A DNA stretch of 64,000 nucleotides from positions 2,232,001 to 2,296,000 of the forward strand of contig JAPNXP010000008.1 in assembly GCA_028753945.1 (NCBI GenBank), written 5' to 3'. Below are positions 11,467 through 22,415 of the stretch, piece after piece. This DNA comes from Hexactinellida sp. DTS-2022. Lineage: Eukaryota > Porifera > Hexactinellida. Both the position numbers and the translations under genes were made by a program. The notes beneath the pieces were generated by a model that was not told where the DNA came from, made no database searches, and saw only the letters and a program-made list of their open reading frames with translations. Numbering within the stretch: position 1 is the first letter of the stretch; each line of letters starts with the position of its first letter.

Positions 11467-11650
11467 AGAGCATCCTTATATGTAGACGGTCTATTTCTAG
11501 ACGGTCTATAAAAGCCCATACAAATAAGCCAAAAATTTGTAGACCGTCTATAAATTCTGTAGACCACTTGCCCTGCTTTTTATGGGTAATACTAATGTAT
11601 ATGTAAGAAAACCTGGTCTAGAAATAGACGGTCTACATATAAGATATCTC
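11467..11650. mobile_element. hAT-like MITE with GTAGACGGTC subterminal repeats
   Basis: A 184-bp insertion in Ginger copy a, flanked by perfect 8-bp duplications TTAAATGA (11459-11466, 11651-11658). Copy c keeps the uninterrupted site (about 34180-34195: TTTAAATGAAACATAA). The inverted ends contain CTTATATGTAGACGGTCTAT. It is non-coding. Confidence 0.85.
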
Positions 11651-13313
11651 TTAAATGAAACATAATATTATAAATAGATAAACTAAATAAAAAACTCAAT
11701 ATACAAAACATTAATATAAAAGCCCCAAATTCGGGAGTAAGAAAGAGAGAGGAGAGGGTGTGCCTTTATCAGGGACAGAGGAGCTTTTTTGAATAACCTT
11801 CGGGTAAGGTGGATCCTTTGCGAGAGCTACAGTAGCGCTATTACGGGCTTATGTGTCTCTATAGCACTGATGGGCTGGTTAAAAGATTTGTTGCTTTTAA
11901 GCCTACAGTTCGTTTCGAACTAGGTGGGTTGTAGAAGGGGATATTTTAACTCTCCGAGGATTATTGTGGGGGAGGAGGAGTATGAGGTGGAGGAAGAGGG
12001 AGGCCAGGAGGCGGAAGCAATGGAGTAGTATTACTGTAACATGTAAATTAGATAGGTTTGTTAGCTATTACTTATAGTTATTTAACTTTGATAGCCAACA
12101 TACGAAATTATACTACATGTACAGTGTACACAGTGTCATTTACGTCAATAGCCAACACTACCTTATCTGATTACGATTAACAAACAAAACGACATTTTTT
12201 TAATGTTTAAACCTTTTTATTTCTCCTGAATTTCAATAATATATTCCTAGATTTCTTAAGACTTATGGTCACTCCCAGTAATTAATTTAGAAATGCATCG
12301 AAATAGACAATTACCATCTCATTCGATATGTTCCGTTACACAATGTTCAAAACTGCTAAGCAACTTCACAACGCTAATATATATGGTTTTCTGCAAACTG
12401 ATTCAAATGATATCCCCAACATTAAGCATTTACTACGCTGCCAATTTTCATCTATCACAGTGATCCTTGGGTCCATCGGTTGTCGTATGGATTACGGAGC
12501 GGAACTGCGTCGTGAGATGATTCCCTTAGCATTGTGTTTAGATACTGCATTCCCTAAAATATTAATTTGTTTACAATTTAATTAATATAAGAATAATTTT
12601 AATGTTATACCCCGCTTTCGAATGCACGTATAGACTGAACGAATAAACTCATTTAACTGAATTTGAGTTGTATGAGTGTATTGTTAGATTATTTTAACTT
12701 ACCACGAAATACAGTACTTTGTGTGTGTATCTAGCACGTTGGGTATCTGTATAGCTGGGGTAGAGATCTGTTGTCCATCCGAGTATAATCTCCATAATAT
12801 CAGTCTTCTACAATAGATGGGTAAATTATAATTTGTAGTTATCGTATGAATCATTGTTAACTTACAATTGTGCGCTTTGTATAACAAGTGGTGCAGCTCT
12901 TCATGTAGAGGAATCATGAAGGTCTGCCCAAGTATATTCTGCTTCAGGAGTTCCTACAAATGACAACATTGTAAGAGAATAAAATAAATAATAACAGCTC
13001 AATCACAATGAATTTACCTGTAAGGTGTTGATTCCGATGCTAGTTTCGAGGCCCACTTACTTATTTTTCTTGGGACTAGAGGATCTTTCGAAGCAAGGTC
13101 TTGTGATATGGATTGGATACTCTTGTCCTTCTTCGTTCCTAATTTTGTTTTAGAAATTGTAATATGGCTTTCTGTTGCTTTCGACACCGACGGTGTAAGG
13201 CCCGAGATGTTTCGTCTGCTTTTTTGATTTGGGCATGTGTTTTAGTTTTGGCATGTTGGTATAGAGGATCTTATCAACCTTCTTTAGAGGGGCACTAATT
13301 ACAGAGAGAATAA

Positions 13314-13622
13314 TTATAAAATAATTATAATCGAAAGAATTAATATTAGTAACAAGATAGACTGTGTGATAATTATGTAAGAATTTAATATCGTCATCAG
13401 TTCAACTAACCGATTGGTGTTAACTCTCTTATCATATTGTATCTTCTGCTTGAGTTGTTCAAAATTGATGCAGTCCATAGCTGATTGCTGTGTAGAAGTT
13501 CGAGACTCATCGATGTTGTAAACTGCTTCGAGGGGATTATCAGGACTTGGGCAAAAAATGTCGTTTATTCCTTCGATATCATCTAGTGGATCTGTGAGTT
13601 CAGAAAAAATCGATTCTTCCAA
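13314..13622 (-). pseudogene. Ginger-type gene fragment after the integrase core (copy a)
   Basis: An acidic open frame (SELTDPLDDIEGINDIFCPS and onwards) matches the segment following the integrase core in copy b (23280-23460) and in copy c (37017-37220). The region is part of a broken integrase-like gene. I do not recognise a domain in this acidic stretch itself. Confidence 0.55.
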
Positions 13623-14383
13623 ATCAAAGTCTTCCTCATCGTTGGTAGCAGGTCGTTAATGGTGGACAAGAGATCTTGATGCCGGGACTCTCTTCCCCAC
13701 ATAACCTTGAATGGAGTTTGTCCGAGGTATCTTTTCTTGCAGCAGTTCATTGCAAGCACAGCCTGTTTCAGCAGTTTGGACCAATGATCCCCTATCTAGC
13801 TCTCCATTTTAATAAGTTTTCAATATGGATAATTCGTGAATTGTTCTTAAAATTATATTATAAATACTAACTGTTTCAGAATCTTGTTGTGCGCTTCGAC
13901 TATTATTTTCCACTGAGATACAGACATACAGTCACATTTCCTTATGTGCCACTTGTCCCACAAGTAGCACGTGACATAGACACAGATGCCATTTCATGGA
14001 TAATTATTGGATAAACATGTGTTATGATATTTTAATTATATGGGAATCCTTTTATAGAGCTGAGCTTTGTAGAGACAGATTTTTCCCATACTAAAAGCCC
14101 AGGCATAGCCTACTCTATATAAGGCCTAACAGTAGATGTACCATGGATGCGGTAATAGATGGACTTTAGGAATATAATAATCTTATGGGAGTGAACATAA
14201 AAGCACTTAAGTGCATCTCAAGTCAAATATTTCCCAACCAAGTTTATCCTGTGAAGAATAAACCCATACATTTATTTGGAATTAATATATTTTAATGATA
14301 ATAAGTAAACCTACATACAAAATACAAACATATAAACTACTGTAATACACAACACATATACGAAACACAACATGTCTTGGAAC

Positions 14384-14419
14384 TCCTCTCTCCTATCTCT
14401 CTCTCTCTCTCTTTCTCTC
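14384..14419. repeat. (CT)n microsatellite
   Basis: A pyrimidine tract of CT repeats inside P2 near its left end, downstream of the transposase stop. Confidence 0.85.
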
Positions 14420-14524
14420 TCAAACTTGACAATTATGTATACTTGATAGCGCGAAATCTAAGATACAAATATAAAGAAATTAAGTACTAACAACAATAAA
14501 TATTCTGTAATGGTAAATAATAAT

Positions 14525-17500
14525 TCATGAGAATTTTTTCAATTTACGTTTATCGATACCTATTTGAAGCACAGAGGAGTTGTAGTTTTTAATTTTATTG
14601 GCAAGAAAACAATTAGCAGCAGTAAAGATTAACTTGCTCAAAATACTCCAACTGTACACATCGCAATTAACACAATTTGATTTCCAGATAGCAATATCAT
14701 CATCATTTTCCATGTATATCAAGGTGAGTTCTACTAATAACCTTCTAGAAGGACCGTCTACAAGCAAAGTCAACAGCTGATTATTATTTTCTATTGCAAT
14801 CATTATCTTCCATAAAGTTATAACTGAAGTAAGCACAGGCTCGGACGGATACTTAAGTCCGCCACGATCTGTTAATTGTAAGAGCTTAAACTCAGTATGT
14901 GATTCAACATCAAAAACAAATTCTTTATCATAAGTTAAAGTATCAGTGCACACATGGCATTCCGGAGATCTTTTTAAGAACTTATGGACCGTATAGCCTG
15001 CGATAAAAGCTAACGACTGAAGGATTTGTTGAGAGCATTCAATGGATGATAGATCGCCAATTTCATCAAGAAAAGGCATTACAGCTATTCCATCATCACT
15101 AGATGTATCAGAGGGGGTAGAAAAAGACTTTACAAATGTCTGAATCGTTTGGAAAGCGTCTTGTTGGTCTGCAAACTTGTTTAATATACTAGAAAGTTTC
15201 AGACGACGCTCGGTTTCAAGAATCTGAAGGTAAGAAATATGGTAATTCGAACCCGACATCATACGGTAGAGTCCAAAATGGTGTTCCAACGGGTCAGTTT
15301 GTAAAAAGGATGATAATACGTAGGAAAAGCCACAATTCTCAGTTAGATGGTTAGTTATAAGTGGTAAGGCAGTACAGGCGTGTCTGAAACTAGTATACGT
15401 TTGCTTACTCAATTTACCCGTTTTGTCTGGTAAATCCGGCCAAGCATCTAGCCAAAATACTATACGTGTCAAAAATAAAAATCGTTCATCGTTTAAGATC
15501 AACGGTCTTGAGAGGCTATCATTTGAACGGGTCCCTTTGAACGGCGTATTGATATTGAATATTTTCCAAAGAGTAAGAAGGATACTTACGAAACTAGATG
15601 TATTATTACGATACTCCGGACAACGACTTTCATTTTGGATTTCAAGAGCAGATAGTGTAAGTTCGCTAACAACCTTCAAAACCAATTTGACATTTTGCCT
15701 TTCTAAACTAGATGGAAAACAAGCTTTTACAGTCAAGTGAGGGGCTAGTTTTGCTAAACTGTATCGTTCAGAATTGTAGAGAAGGCGTACATCTTGAAAG
15801 GAAGCAGAATGGACACTGTGGGGGTAGCTACATTTACCAATGTCAATATGTTCAAAATTTGGAAAACGAAATGTTTTATCAAATTTTTTCTGATTTAACC
15901 AATTATTGCGTATACTTTTCAATATATGGACAAAATCAAATGTAAGGAAGAGGAGAGGTCTATTTTCATCAAAAGGGTGGGGTACTCTAGTTTCCAGCTT
16001 TCCACTAAGAGAAAACAATTTAAACAAGTTTACATTCAATGGGTAGAAATCATTTGGACCTTTAAACCACAATGTTCAATATCGATCATACAAGATTTGA
16101 TAGTGGGAAAGATTTTTTTAGCTGAGATAGATGCACATGGTAACAAACGGGTAATACAAGACCATTTCCTATGGGGTCTGACTGAATGGTGGAAAATGGT
16201 GGAAAACATCCGAGAGTGGTGGAAAATGGTGGAAAATGGTGGAAAACTACTTGACTGAATGGTGGAAAATGGTGGAAAATGGTGGAATTTCTGAATTTTC
16301 GTCGAAATGACTGAATGGTGGAATTTCTAAAAATCGACTGAAAGGTGGAAAATGGTGGAAAATGACTGAATGGTGGAAAACGGTGGAAAACGCCTGAATG
16401 GTGGAAAATGGTGGAAAAACGGGGGCTGACTGAATAGTGGAATCTAGTGGAATCGAGTGGAATTTGATTAAATTGTTAAACACTACGTATATGCTATAAG
16501 CTACGTGTGTATCATATTACGTTAATTTTCGCCCTTGTAAAATTGTTTGCAATGATTGAACTAGTGTTGTGCACAAGCAATATCAGTAAGCAATATCAGA
16601 TTTAACATGGATTTCATCCATTTGAATGATTACATTTTTTTCCTCGGAACTAAAGCAAGATGTAGCCTGGGTGAGATAAGTGCAAAAATCATTTTCAAGA
16701 CCGAAGGAAGAATACAACTTATCTAATGTATGGACATGTGGTAGAGTAATACATTCTAAACCCTGAAGATAGATATAACAAGCTGGAGAAATGAGATGAG
16801 TCTTAATGGACATAATTTGTGTTATTATATTGTATCTTCGCCTGTTTTTAGGAATAAATGTATTATCTAATTGACAGAGGATAAATTGAAGCTTAGCTAA
16901 ATCTGAAGAATTGTATGTAGGTCCGTCGATACGCGCTAAATCATCAATAACATTATTTATATGTTTTTTGGCAAGAGGAATATTGTATGAATGTGAGTTA
17001 CAACTAGAATCAGAGACAGATTTTAAGGAGATTTCATGCAGTATAGATTCAATTTGTCGAATATCATTAATTGAATTTACCGAAAGGGGAATAATTTGTC
17101 CATTGGAACCAGGCGGATACAGATAAAAAATTATTTACTTCCAGATATAAATCGACAAATACAGTCCTATCAACCATATTGGGTTGAATGAACCTAGTAT
17201 CATGAATATCAGGATGCCATACTAACCAATTATCAGGTAATGCAATCAAGATTAACTTAGCTTTTAGATCCTGTAAATTTCTGATGACGTACTTATGTTT
17301 CTCCTCGCTCTCAGATAGTAAGCTAAGCTGTAGTGTCTGATTCATAAATTCTTCTTCTTTTGCGTCATACGACAAGCGAGTCCGTTTGGTTGTTGTGGTT
17401 GAAGAGTAGTAGGATGGACAACCAGGAAGTAAGCAGGGAACTGCGCCGTCTCTCAACTTGGGCTTTGCACGAGGTATTTCAGTGAAAGTTCCGTCTCCAT

Positions 17501-17711
17501 TGGGAACCTTGTGAGAAACTTCGACATCTTCTTCTCGAAAGTGCTTCACGCATACGTTGACTACCTTCAGGTCATCAATATCCTCTCGGTGAAGAGCCCG
17601 TATCCAAGCTTGTCTGAGTTCTGGTGGATGTTCAGGCATCCTGAATATAGGAACTCGATCATCTGGGCTGTAGTTACTTCTGCATCCGGGGGCTGAGCAA
17701 CTGCTGGGCAT
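14525..17711 (-). pseudogene. P2 transposase (THAP + P-element DDE), broken
   Basis: It starts at MPSSCSAPGC (17711), where the THAP Cys pair begins; the frame is open upstream to 17762. The THAP domain has C-x4-C early, then VCVKHF and a DGAVPCLLPGC motif (AVP box). The frame changes near 17100; the middle continues with SPACYIYLQG and the catalytic-type IIQMDEIHVK (about 16600). About 45 codons are then replaced by a minisatellite (16150-16580). LLPCASISAKK resumes at about 16165, and the frame changes again near 16025. The last 515 codons are open: FDFVHILKSIRNNWL (GTP-binding/insertion region in P transposases), QTDPLEHHFGLYR with the third acidic residue, and a Cys pair (CHVC). It ends IDKRKLKKFS. 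Loss of the three-frame continuity indicates a pseudogene. Confidence 0.85.
16150..16470. repeat. Minisatellite of GGTGGAAAAT units inside P2
   Basis: More than 15 copies of a roughly 10-bp TGGTGGAAAA unit, grouped by recurring GACTGAATGG spacers. It occupies the place of part of the transposase DDE region, so it arose or inserted after the gene was active. Confidence 0.85.
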
Positions 17712-18370
17712 AATGTAAACGAATCTAATAGTTAGAAGTGAATAGGAACAGTAAGTGGACAAGAAAATGACAAAATACTTAAAAAGAGAGACTAATAATA
17801 AATAAAAAATTAAACTTACTATTTAGTGGGGTAGTTGTAACAAAAAAATGTGGTTCATTATAAATAGAAATATGGGTTAAAATATTGTGGTTGGTTAAAT
17901 ATTACCATCTATTAGTGCATCCCTAGTCCATAATTTCAAGGTTACTGTTAGGCCTTATATAGAGTAGGCTATGGCCCAGGCTTACTTTCTAAAGGTCAAT
18001 TTCAAACTCTGGAAAAAAACTGACCTTTCTCAGTGCATGAATACACATAGTGAAAACTGAACTCTACAAAGCTCAGCCATGGCCTACTAAATACACGGCC
18101 TGCTAAGTTCCCGAAATGAAACATAAAATAGCAGGCCATTATCTTATGCAACCATAATCTGTTTTTATGTTAAGTATATATACTTTTTAAGTCTGAATCA
18201 TTTATTATACATGTATATATTGATTTTTGTATACATTCTATTCCATTGCACTGCGCTGGGCGGGTTATTAGCATATGCGGGGGATTGGGACCAAATTTCG
18301 ACCAGCGCAGACCTCTAATATAATCATACTTCTTTCTTTTACCTATAATTATTTTTTCTCTATTTAGCAT

Positions 18371-20503
18371 ATGCCTGAAAAGTGCTCAGTGGTTGGATGT
18401 AAATCTGGTTACCTAAATGGTCCTACAAGTCCACGCTTTAGATTTCCTTCTACATCGCTATATGAGCTTCGTACCAAATGGATTTTATTCTTAAATCGGC
18501 CAGATTATGAAATAACTGCTAATTCGCGGGTTTGTGCTGATCACTTTGAGGCCCAATACATTAAAGTAAACGAAACTAGAACCCGATTAGTTCCCTTTTC
18601 TCTAAATCCTATTCCAACGATCCACCCACTCTCAATCCCTAAAAGCCAGGCAGTAGTTCCCATCCAACCACGCAAGCCACCAAAAGTGCGTGTTTTCCAA
18701 TTAGATCAACTTGTTCCTTATATGGAAAAGAACATCATAAAGAATTTTGATGATGTAATTAGGTTCCTGACGAAGAGCCCGGAATATCAAGACTTTACTT
18801 TTCACTCAACAGAGGACTCAATTACTGCTTACCATCTAGTAATCGATGCTGGAATCGCACGTATCAAAGAATGTATTTCTATCGACAAAGCCTTTCATGT
18901 CACACTTAGTTTTGAAGGTTCTCAAATTCCTCTCCCTGAATACATCGATAGAGCTACAGGATCTAAGCTTACTCATTTGTATCTACTTGAAAACCTCCCT
19001 AATTATTTCAGGAACGTAACTTCAAATTTCGACATTCAGGTGATTAAGGAGTTACTAAATATTTGTTACATTAGACCTCGTGGTAGACCTAAGTATACAT
19101 CAAACATTTTGAAGTTTGCACTTCTTCTTCGGTACACATCTAATTCTGCCTACCAACTTTTGAAGAAATACATTCCATTGCCTAGTCTATCTCTACTTCG
19201 ATCGTTGAAGTCACCTACAATCGATAATTGTAAAGCACTTTCAGCTCTCCGTGACAACGATTTAATCGGAAACGATATGATCCTACTCCTAGATGAAATG
19301 TACCTCCAACCTCAAGTGAATTTTGACCGTAAAACTTTAATTGGATGTGATCAAGATCTTGATCTATTCAAGAGTATCCTTTGTTTTATGGTTATTTCGC
19401 TAACTAAGTCAATACCATTTATAGTGTCAGCAATACCTATCGTGAGAATCTCCGGGTATATAGTACATTCTAGCTTAGAGAAATGCATATATCTTCTGAC
19501 TAAAGCACAGTTTAACCTTCGTGCGATAATCGCAGACAATCATCCTACCAACGTCAGTGCTTATAAACAACTCAGACACCTACATGGAATTCGTGATAGT
19601 GATCATGTTATTTACAATCCTTATGACTCTGAAAAGACAATTTACCTACAATTTGATACTGTGCATTTACTAAAGAATATTCGCAATAACCTACTAGCCG
19701 TGAAATGTTTTAACCTTCCTGAGTTTAAGTTCTCATCTCCTAATATTAGTCTTACGATTTCTGCTGGTTTAGTTACTTGGTCATCTTTTCATAAGATTCA
19801 TGAACAAGATCTTCGTCTAGCTGCACACCTTCGAGCTGCACCAAAAATTAACTATTCAGTACTACACCCGGGAAACAAAAAACAGTCAGTTCCTCTCGCA
19901 CTAGCTATCTTTGAAGAAACAACTGCATCTGCTTTTAGACTCTATCTACCCGAAGATAATACAACACCCAGCTTTTTAGATCTAATTCACACATGGTGGT
20001 TGGTCGTTAATTCTAAAGAACCTTACCATCCCAACATAAGAGGAAATGCATTAGTTTTCGGTGATTGTAGGCCTGAATTTTTAAGAGCTATGAACTCGTG
20101 GTTAACCAAATGGGAGACCTCAACAAAATTTGGTTTATCAAGACAAACTTTCTCTGCTTTCAGGCAAACTAATAATGTCATAGCAGATCTATCTTCTGAT
20201 TTACTTTCTGATGGATACAAATTCGTTTTAACGGGAAGAATGCAAACTGACTGCTTAGAAAGAAGATTTTCACATTATCGTCAAATGAGCGAAGGACGTT
20301 TTCTTGTTAGCCTCAGTGAAGTAATTAGTTCAGAATCTATTATCAAGATGAAAACACTACTTCAACATAAACTCGAAATTAGTGCATTGACAAAGGAATC
20401 AAACCAAGAATATGATGAAAACCTTCTTGAAGAACAAGTTTTAAAGCTACAATTTATCAATTATGAAAATCTTCTTTTATCCGAGAAATCACACCAAGTG
20501 TAG
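18371..20503 (+). CDS. THAP-domain P-element transposase (P1), interrupted near the C-terminus
   Basis: 710 codons from MPEKCSVVGC. The THAP domain is residues 1-86: C5, C10, W37, C55, H58 (C-x4-C ... C-x2-H) and an IPTI box at 81-84. Then come the P-transposase parts: LLLDEMYL with D308, IIADNHPTN with D389, FDTVHLLKNIRNNLL (insertion/GTP-type region, about 430) and TDCLERRFSHYRQM with E630, matching the catalytic D-D-E pattern. The frame stops at 20501, but the next frame continues the family's C-terminal part at once (VAYISGFISYTLL, CIECINLL; 20504-20770). A second frame change near 20725-20775 leads to the likely C-terminus (to 20935, KSVKRQKVT). The family's protein is about 850-900 aa; this copy is therefore close to whole but damaged at its end. 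No intron is evident in this copy. Confidence 0.85.
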   Translation: MPEKCSVVGCKSGYLNGPTSPRFRFPSTSLYELRTKWILFLNRPDYEITANSRVCADHFEAQYIKVNETRTRLVPFSLNPIPTIHPLSIPKSQAVVPIQPRKPPKVRVFQLDQLVPYMEKNIIKNFDDVIRFLTKSPEYQDFTFHSTEDSITAYHLVIDAGIARIKECISIDKAFHVTLSFEGSQIPLPEYIDRATGSKLTHLYLLENLPNYFRNVTSNFDIQVIKELLNICYIRPRGRPKYTSNILKFALLLRYTSNSAYQLLKKYIPLPSLSLLRSLKSPTIDNCKALSALRDNDLIGNDMILLLDEMYLQPQVNFDRKTLIGCDQDLDLFKSILCFMVISLTKSIPFIVSAIPIVRISGYIVHSSLEKCIYLLTKAQFNLRAIIADNHPTNVSAYKQLRHLHGIRDSDHVIYNPYDSEKTIYLQFDTVHLLKNIRNNLLAVKCFNLPEFKFSSPNISLTISAGLVTWSSFHKIHEQDLRLAAHLRAAPKINYSVLHPGNKKQSVPLALAIFEETTASAFRLYLPEDNTTPSFLDLIHTWWLVVNSKEPYHPNIRGNALVFGDCRPEFLRAMNSWLTKWETSTKFGLSRQTFSAFRQTNNVIADLSSDLLSDGYKFVLTGRMQTDCLERRFSHYRQMSEGRFLVSLSEVISSESIIKMKTLLQHKLEISALTKESNQEYDENLLEEQVLKLQFINYENLLLSEKSHQV

Positions 20504-20938
20504 CATATATCTCTGGATTTATTTCATATACTTTACTCAAAGATGCTTCATGCATAGAATGTATAAACCTTTTGCAGCAAGATCCTATAGTGACTCAATA
20601 CCTCAAAGATTTGGATAGAGGGGGTCTTACTTTACCGTCTTATTCCCTTAATCATTATGTGGAATCTGCATTTTGTGTCCTTGAAGCTAGTGAAACTGAA
20701 ATTGTCCAAACTGCATTTCCCTGGAAAAACACTAAGCTTGAGATTATTACAGGAAGTCTCAGAAACCTGGGATAGCGGTTTTGCATGCATCTTGCATACA
20801 CAACAAGTCCGAAAAACTGTCAACAGAATTATTGCCAACATTTATTACAACAACTTGCGTAAAGCCATCAATGAGAGCGTACGGAAAGACCAAGTAGCAG
20901 CGTTCAAATCGGTAAAGCGTCAAAAAGTTACTTAATAT
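20504..20938 (+). pseudogene. C-terminal remainder of the P1 transposase in shifted frames
   Basis: Two consecutive open stretches carry P-transposase C-terminal features: CIECINLLQQDP, YLKDLDRGGLTLPS (compare LTDRGGLKYPSEP in P2), then VRKTVNRIIANIYYNNL to the stop at 20936. The order and spacing match P2 and the relic at 26930-27801, so these are the missing end of the same gene. Confidence 0.75.
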
Positions 20939-21959
20939 CAATTATTAATATTCTAGTAGTTATTCGATTTTAGTTAGTCTATAATATTATGTATTGATTA
21001 ATACAGCAGTTCAACCCATCTTCAATATCAATCGATATTTAATTCATTAACGTTGAGTTAAAAACTTTTCTAAGTTTAAATAAGTAATTTAATAAAGTAA
21101 ATAAAGTGGCCTGCTATATTATAGTCCATTTCGGGAACTTAGCAGGCCGTGTATTTAGTAGGCCATGGCTCAGCTCTATATAAGTAATTTCTAATTATAT
21201 TACAAGATAAAGTCATTTGAAAGTAGTTTAATTCAGCAGGCTTTATTACGCAAACGAGAAGTATATTGTAATACAGGAATAAAACTTCGGATGTTTACAA
21301 TGTTCAAATGAATCGAGATCGGTAGGAAATTTTATACAGTATGAACAAAATTCAGAATCCGATCCCGTACAAAGATGGACTATCCTTTATAATAATGTCA
21401 CTGTAAATGGCAAGTGGTCCGGCCATGACCGATCCACGTGCTATCTAGGAAAGTATACCGAATAATTAAACTTGAATATTCTTGGGAAACGCCTGCCCAT
21501 GTGTATCTTTGCTGAACTGAATGTAGGGTCGCATTTATTCCGGGATGACCGACTTCGCGAATAAAGTGAATGATTTAGTCATATTCATTTGGATTCATTT
21601 CAAAAATAAGAAAGGATTTCATTGTTTGTTTGTTGTAAATGAATAAGACAATTAATGTATATATTAATTTTCTTATATAGTTAAATAATTTGATTATTGT
21701 ATAGGGTTTATCTATATTTTGATTTCAAAATCATAGTTTCTTAAATTCATAATAAAAAGTAAATAAGCCAAAAATTCCTTTTATAGCGTCTCAAAATATC
21801 ACTGTATAAATTTATACAGTGATATTTTGAGACACCACTATATAAGGAATTTTTGGCTTATTTTACTTTGTATTATGTATTTAATTCAAGAATACTATGA
21901 TTTTGAGATAAATAAACCTAATATATGCATTAATTGTCTTATTCATTTACAACAAATAA

Positions 21960-22415
21960 ACAATAAAATCATTTCATATTTTGAAATTAATCCAAATGAA
22001 TATGTCGAAATCATTCACTTTATTCGCGAAGAAAAGTATCCTGAGACATCTCAAGCTTCACGTCAGACAAAATGGAACTACAAAAGAATATTGTCTTCCT
22101 ATTTTATTGGAGATACCAACAGACTTTTCAAGGTAATATTGACTTCCTTATTCCCCTAGACCATTTTTAAATATCCCATGGTTTAATTGGATTCTCCCTT
22201 TAGAGAGTAAAAGTGGAAGGCACAGAGACAGATTTGGCAGTTCCATTGCAGTCTGAGTTGGACAACATCCATGAGAAGTTCCATAACCAAGTCGGTCTCC
22301 CGGAATAAATATGACCCTACATTCAGTTCTGCAAAGATACACATGAGCAGGCGTTTCCCAAGACGTTAAAGAATATGTGAGTTTAATTATTCGGTATACT
22401 TTCCTAGGTAGCACG
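21960..22415 (+). pseudogene. Ginger-type integrase, N-terminal exons (copy b)
   Basis: The first frame carries EYVEIIHFIREEKYPE and a WNYKR block, resembling the segment ahead of the zinc-binding H2C2 region in Ginger/KRBA2-type integrases. A splice-like boundary lies after FIGDTNRLFK (about 22135). The following stretch has NIHEKFHNQVG, the expected His pair of an integrase N-terminal zinc finger. The same exon is present on the minus strand at 45643-45843 and in copy a near 21580. It is broken and not expressed as one protein. Confidence 0.55.

Larger units (their letters stand above)
14104..17973 (-). mobile_element. P-like DNA transposon P2
   Basis: A 3870-bp element. The inverted ends CATAGCCTACTCTATATAAG (14104) and its complement (ending 17973) extend through GGCCTAACAGT. 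They are flanked by perfect 7-bp duplications GCCCAGG (14097-14103, 17974-17980). It encodes a THAP-domain P-type transposase on the minus strand with damaged frames. Both ends are intact, but the coding region cannot make a full protein as it stands, so it is probably immobile or moved only in trans. Confidence 0.9.
18078..21167 (+). mobile_element. P-like DNA transposon P1 (both ends intact)
   Basis: A 3090-bp element. The inverted ends start CATGGCCTACTAAATACACG and extend about 70 bp (matching through CTAAGTTCCCGAAATG). They are flanked by perfect 7-bp duplications GCTCAGC (18071-18077, 21168-21174). It encodes a nearly whole THAP transposase on the plus strand. It is inserted into the right inverted end of element X, 97 bp from P2. 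The end sequence is a sister of P2's CATAGCCTAC and of the foldback MITE at 36231-37002. Confidence 0.92.
14041..21191. mobile_element. Small element X (about 185 bp) split by two P-like elements
   Basis: Removing the two P-like elements leaves about 185 bp with inverted ends (TATAGAGCTGAGCTTTGTAG near 14053 and its inverted copy split at 18061-18077/21168-21182). It is flanked by the 8-bp repeat TAATTATA (14033-14040, 21192-21199). In copies b and c the Ginger sequence is uninterrupted here, supporting an insertion. One P-like element sits in its left part, the other in its right inverted end. Confidence 0.65.
10785..21810 (-). mobile_element. Ginger-type element, copy a (split by nested insertions)
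   Basis: This is read as one element of about 3.7 kb interrupted by about 7.3 kb of later insertions. Both ends carry the family terminal sequence ATACAGTGATATTTTGAGAC in inverted orientation; the left end (10785-11050) has it duplicated in a tandem of roughly 135 bp. The parts match copies b and c in order: the left terminal region, the end of an integrase-like gene (12500-13900 minus), then, beyond the insertion at 14041-21191, the 5' region. The family is judged by integrase fragments with TIRs rather than LTRs. It is broken, with several breaks, and old. The right end abuts copy b head-to-head at 21808-21815. Confidence 0.65.

Noticed and set aside
18233-18318. Small hAT MITE in the P1 leader (CTGCGCTGGGCGGG and partner)
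   Set aside because: The inverted motifs are short and no flanking duplication could be found.
10785-21810. LTR retrotransposon
   Set aside because: The integrase fragments are of the kind shared with Gypsy, but the ends are inverted, not direct, repeats and no reverse transcriptase or gag-like frame was seen.
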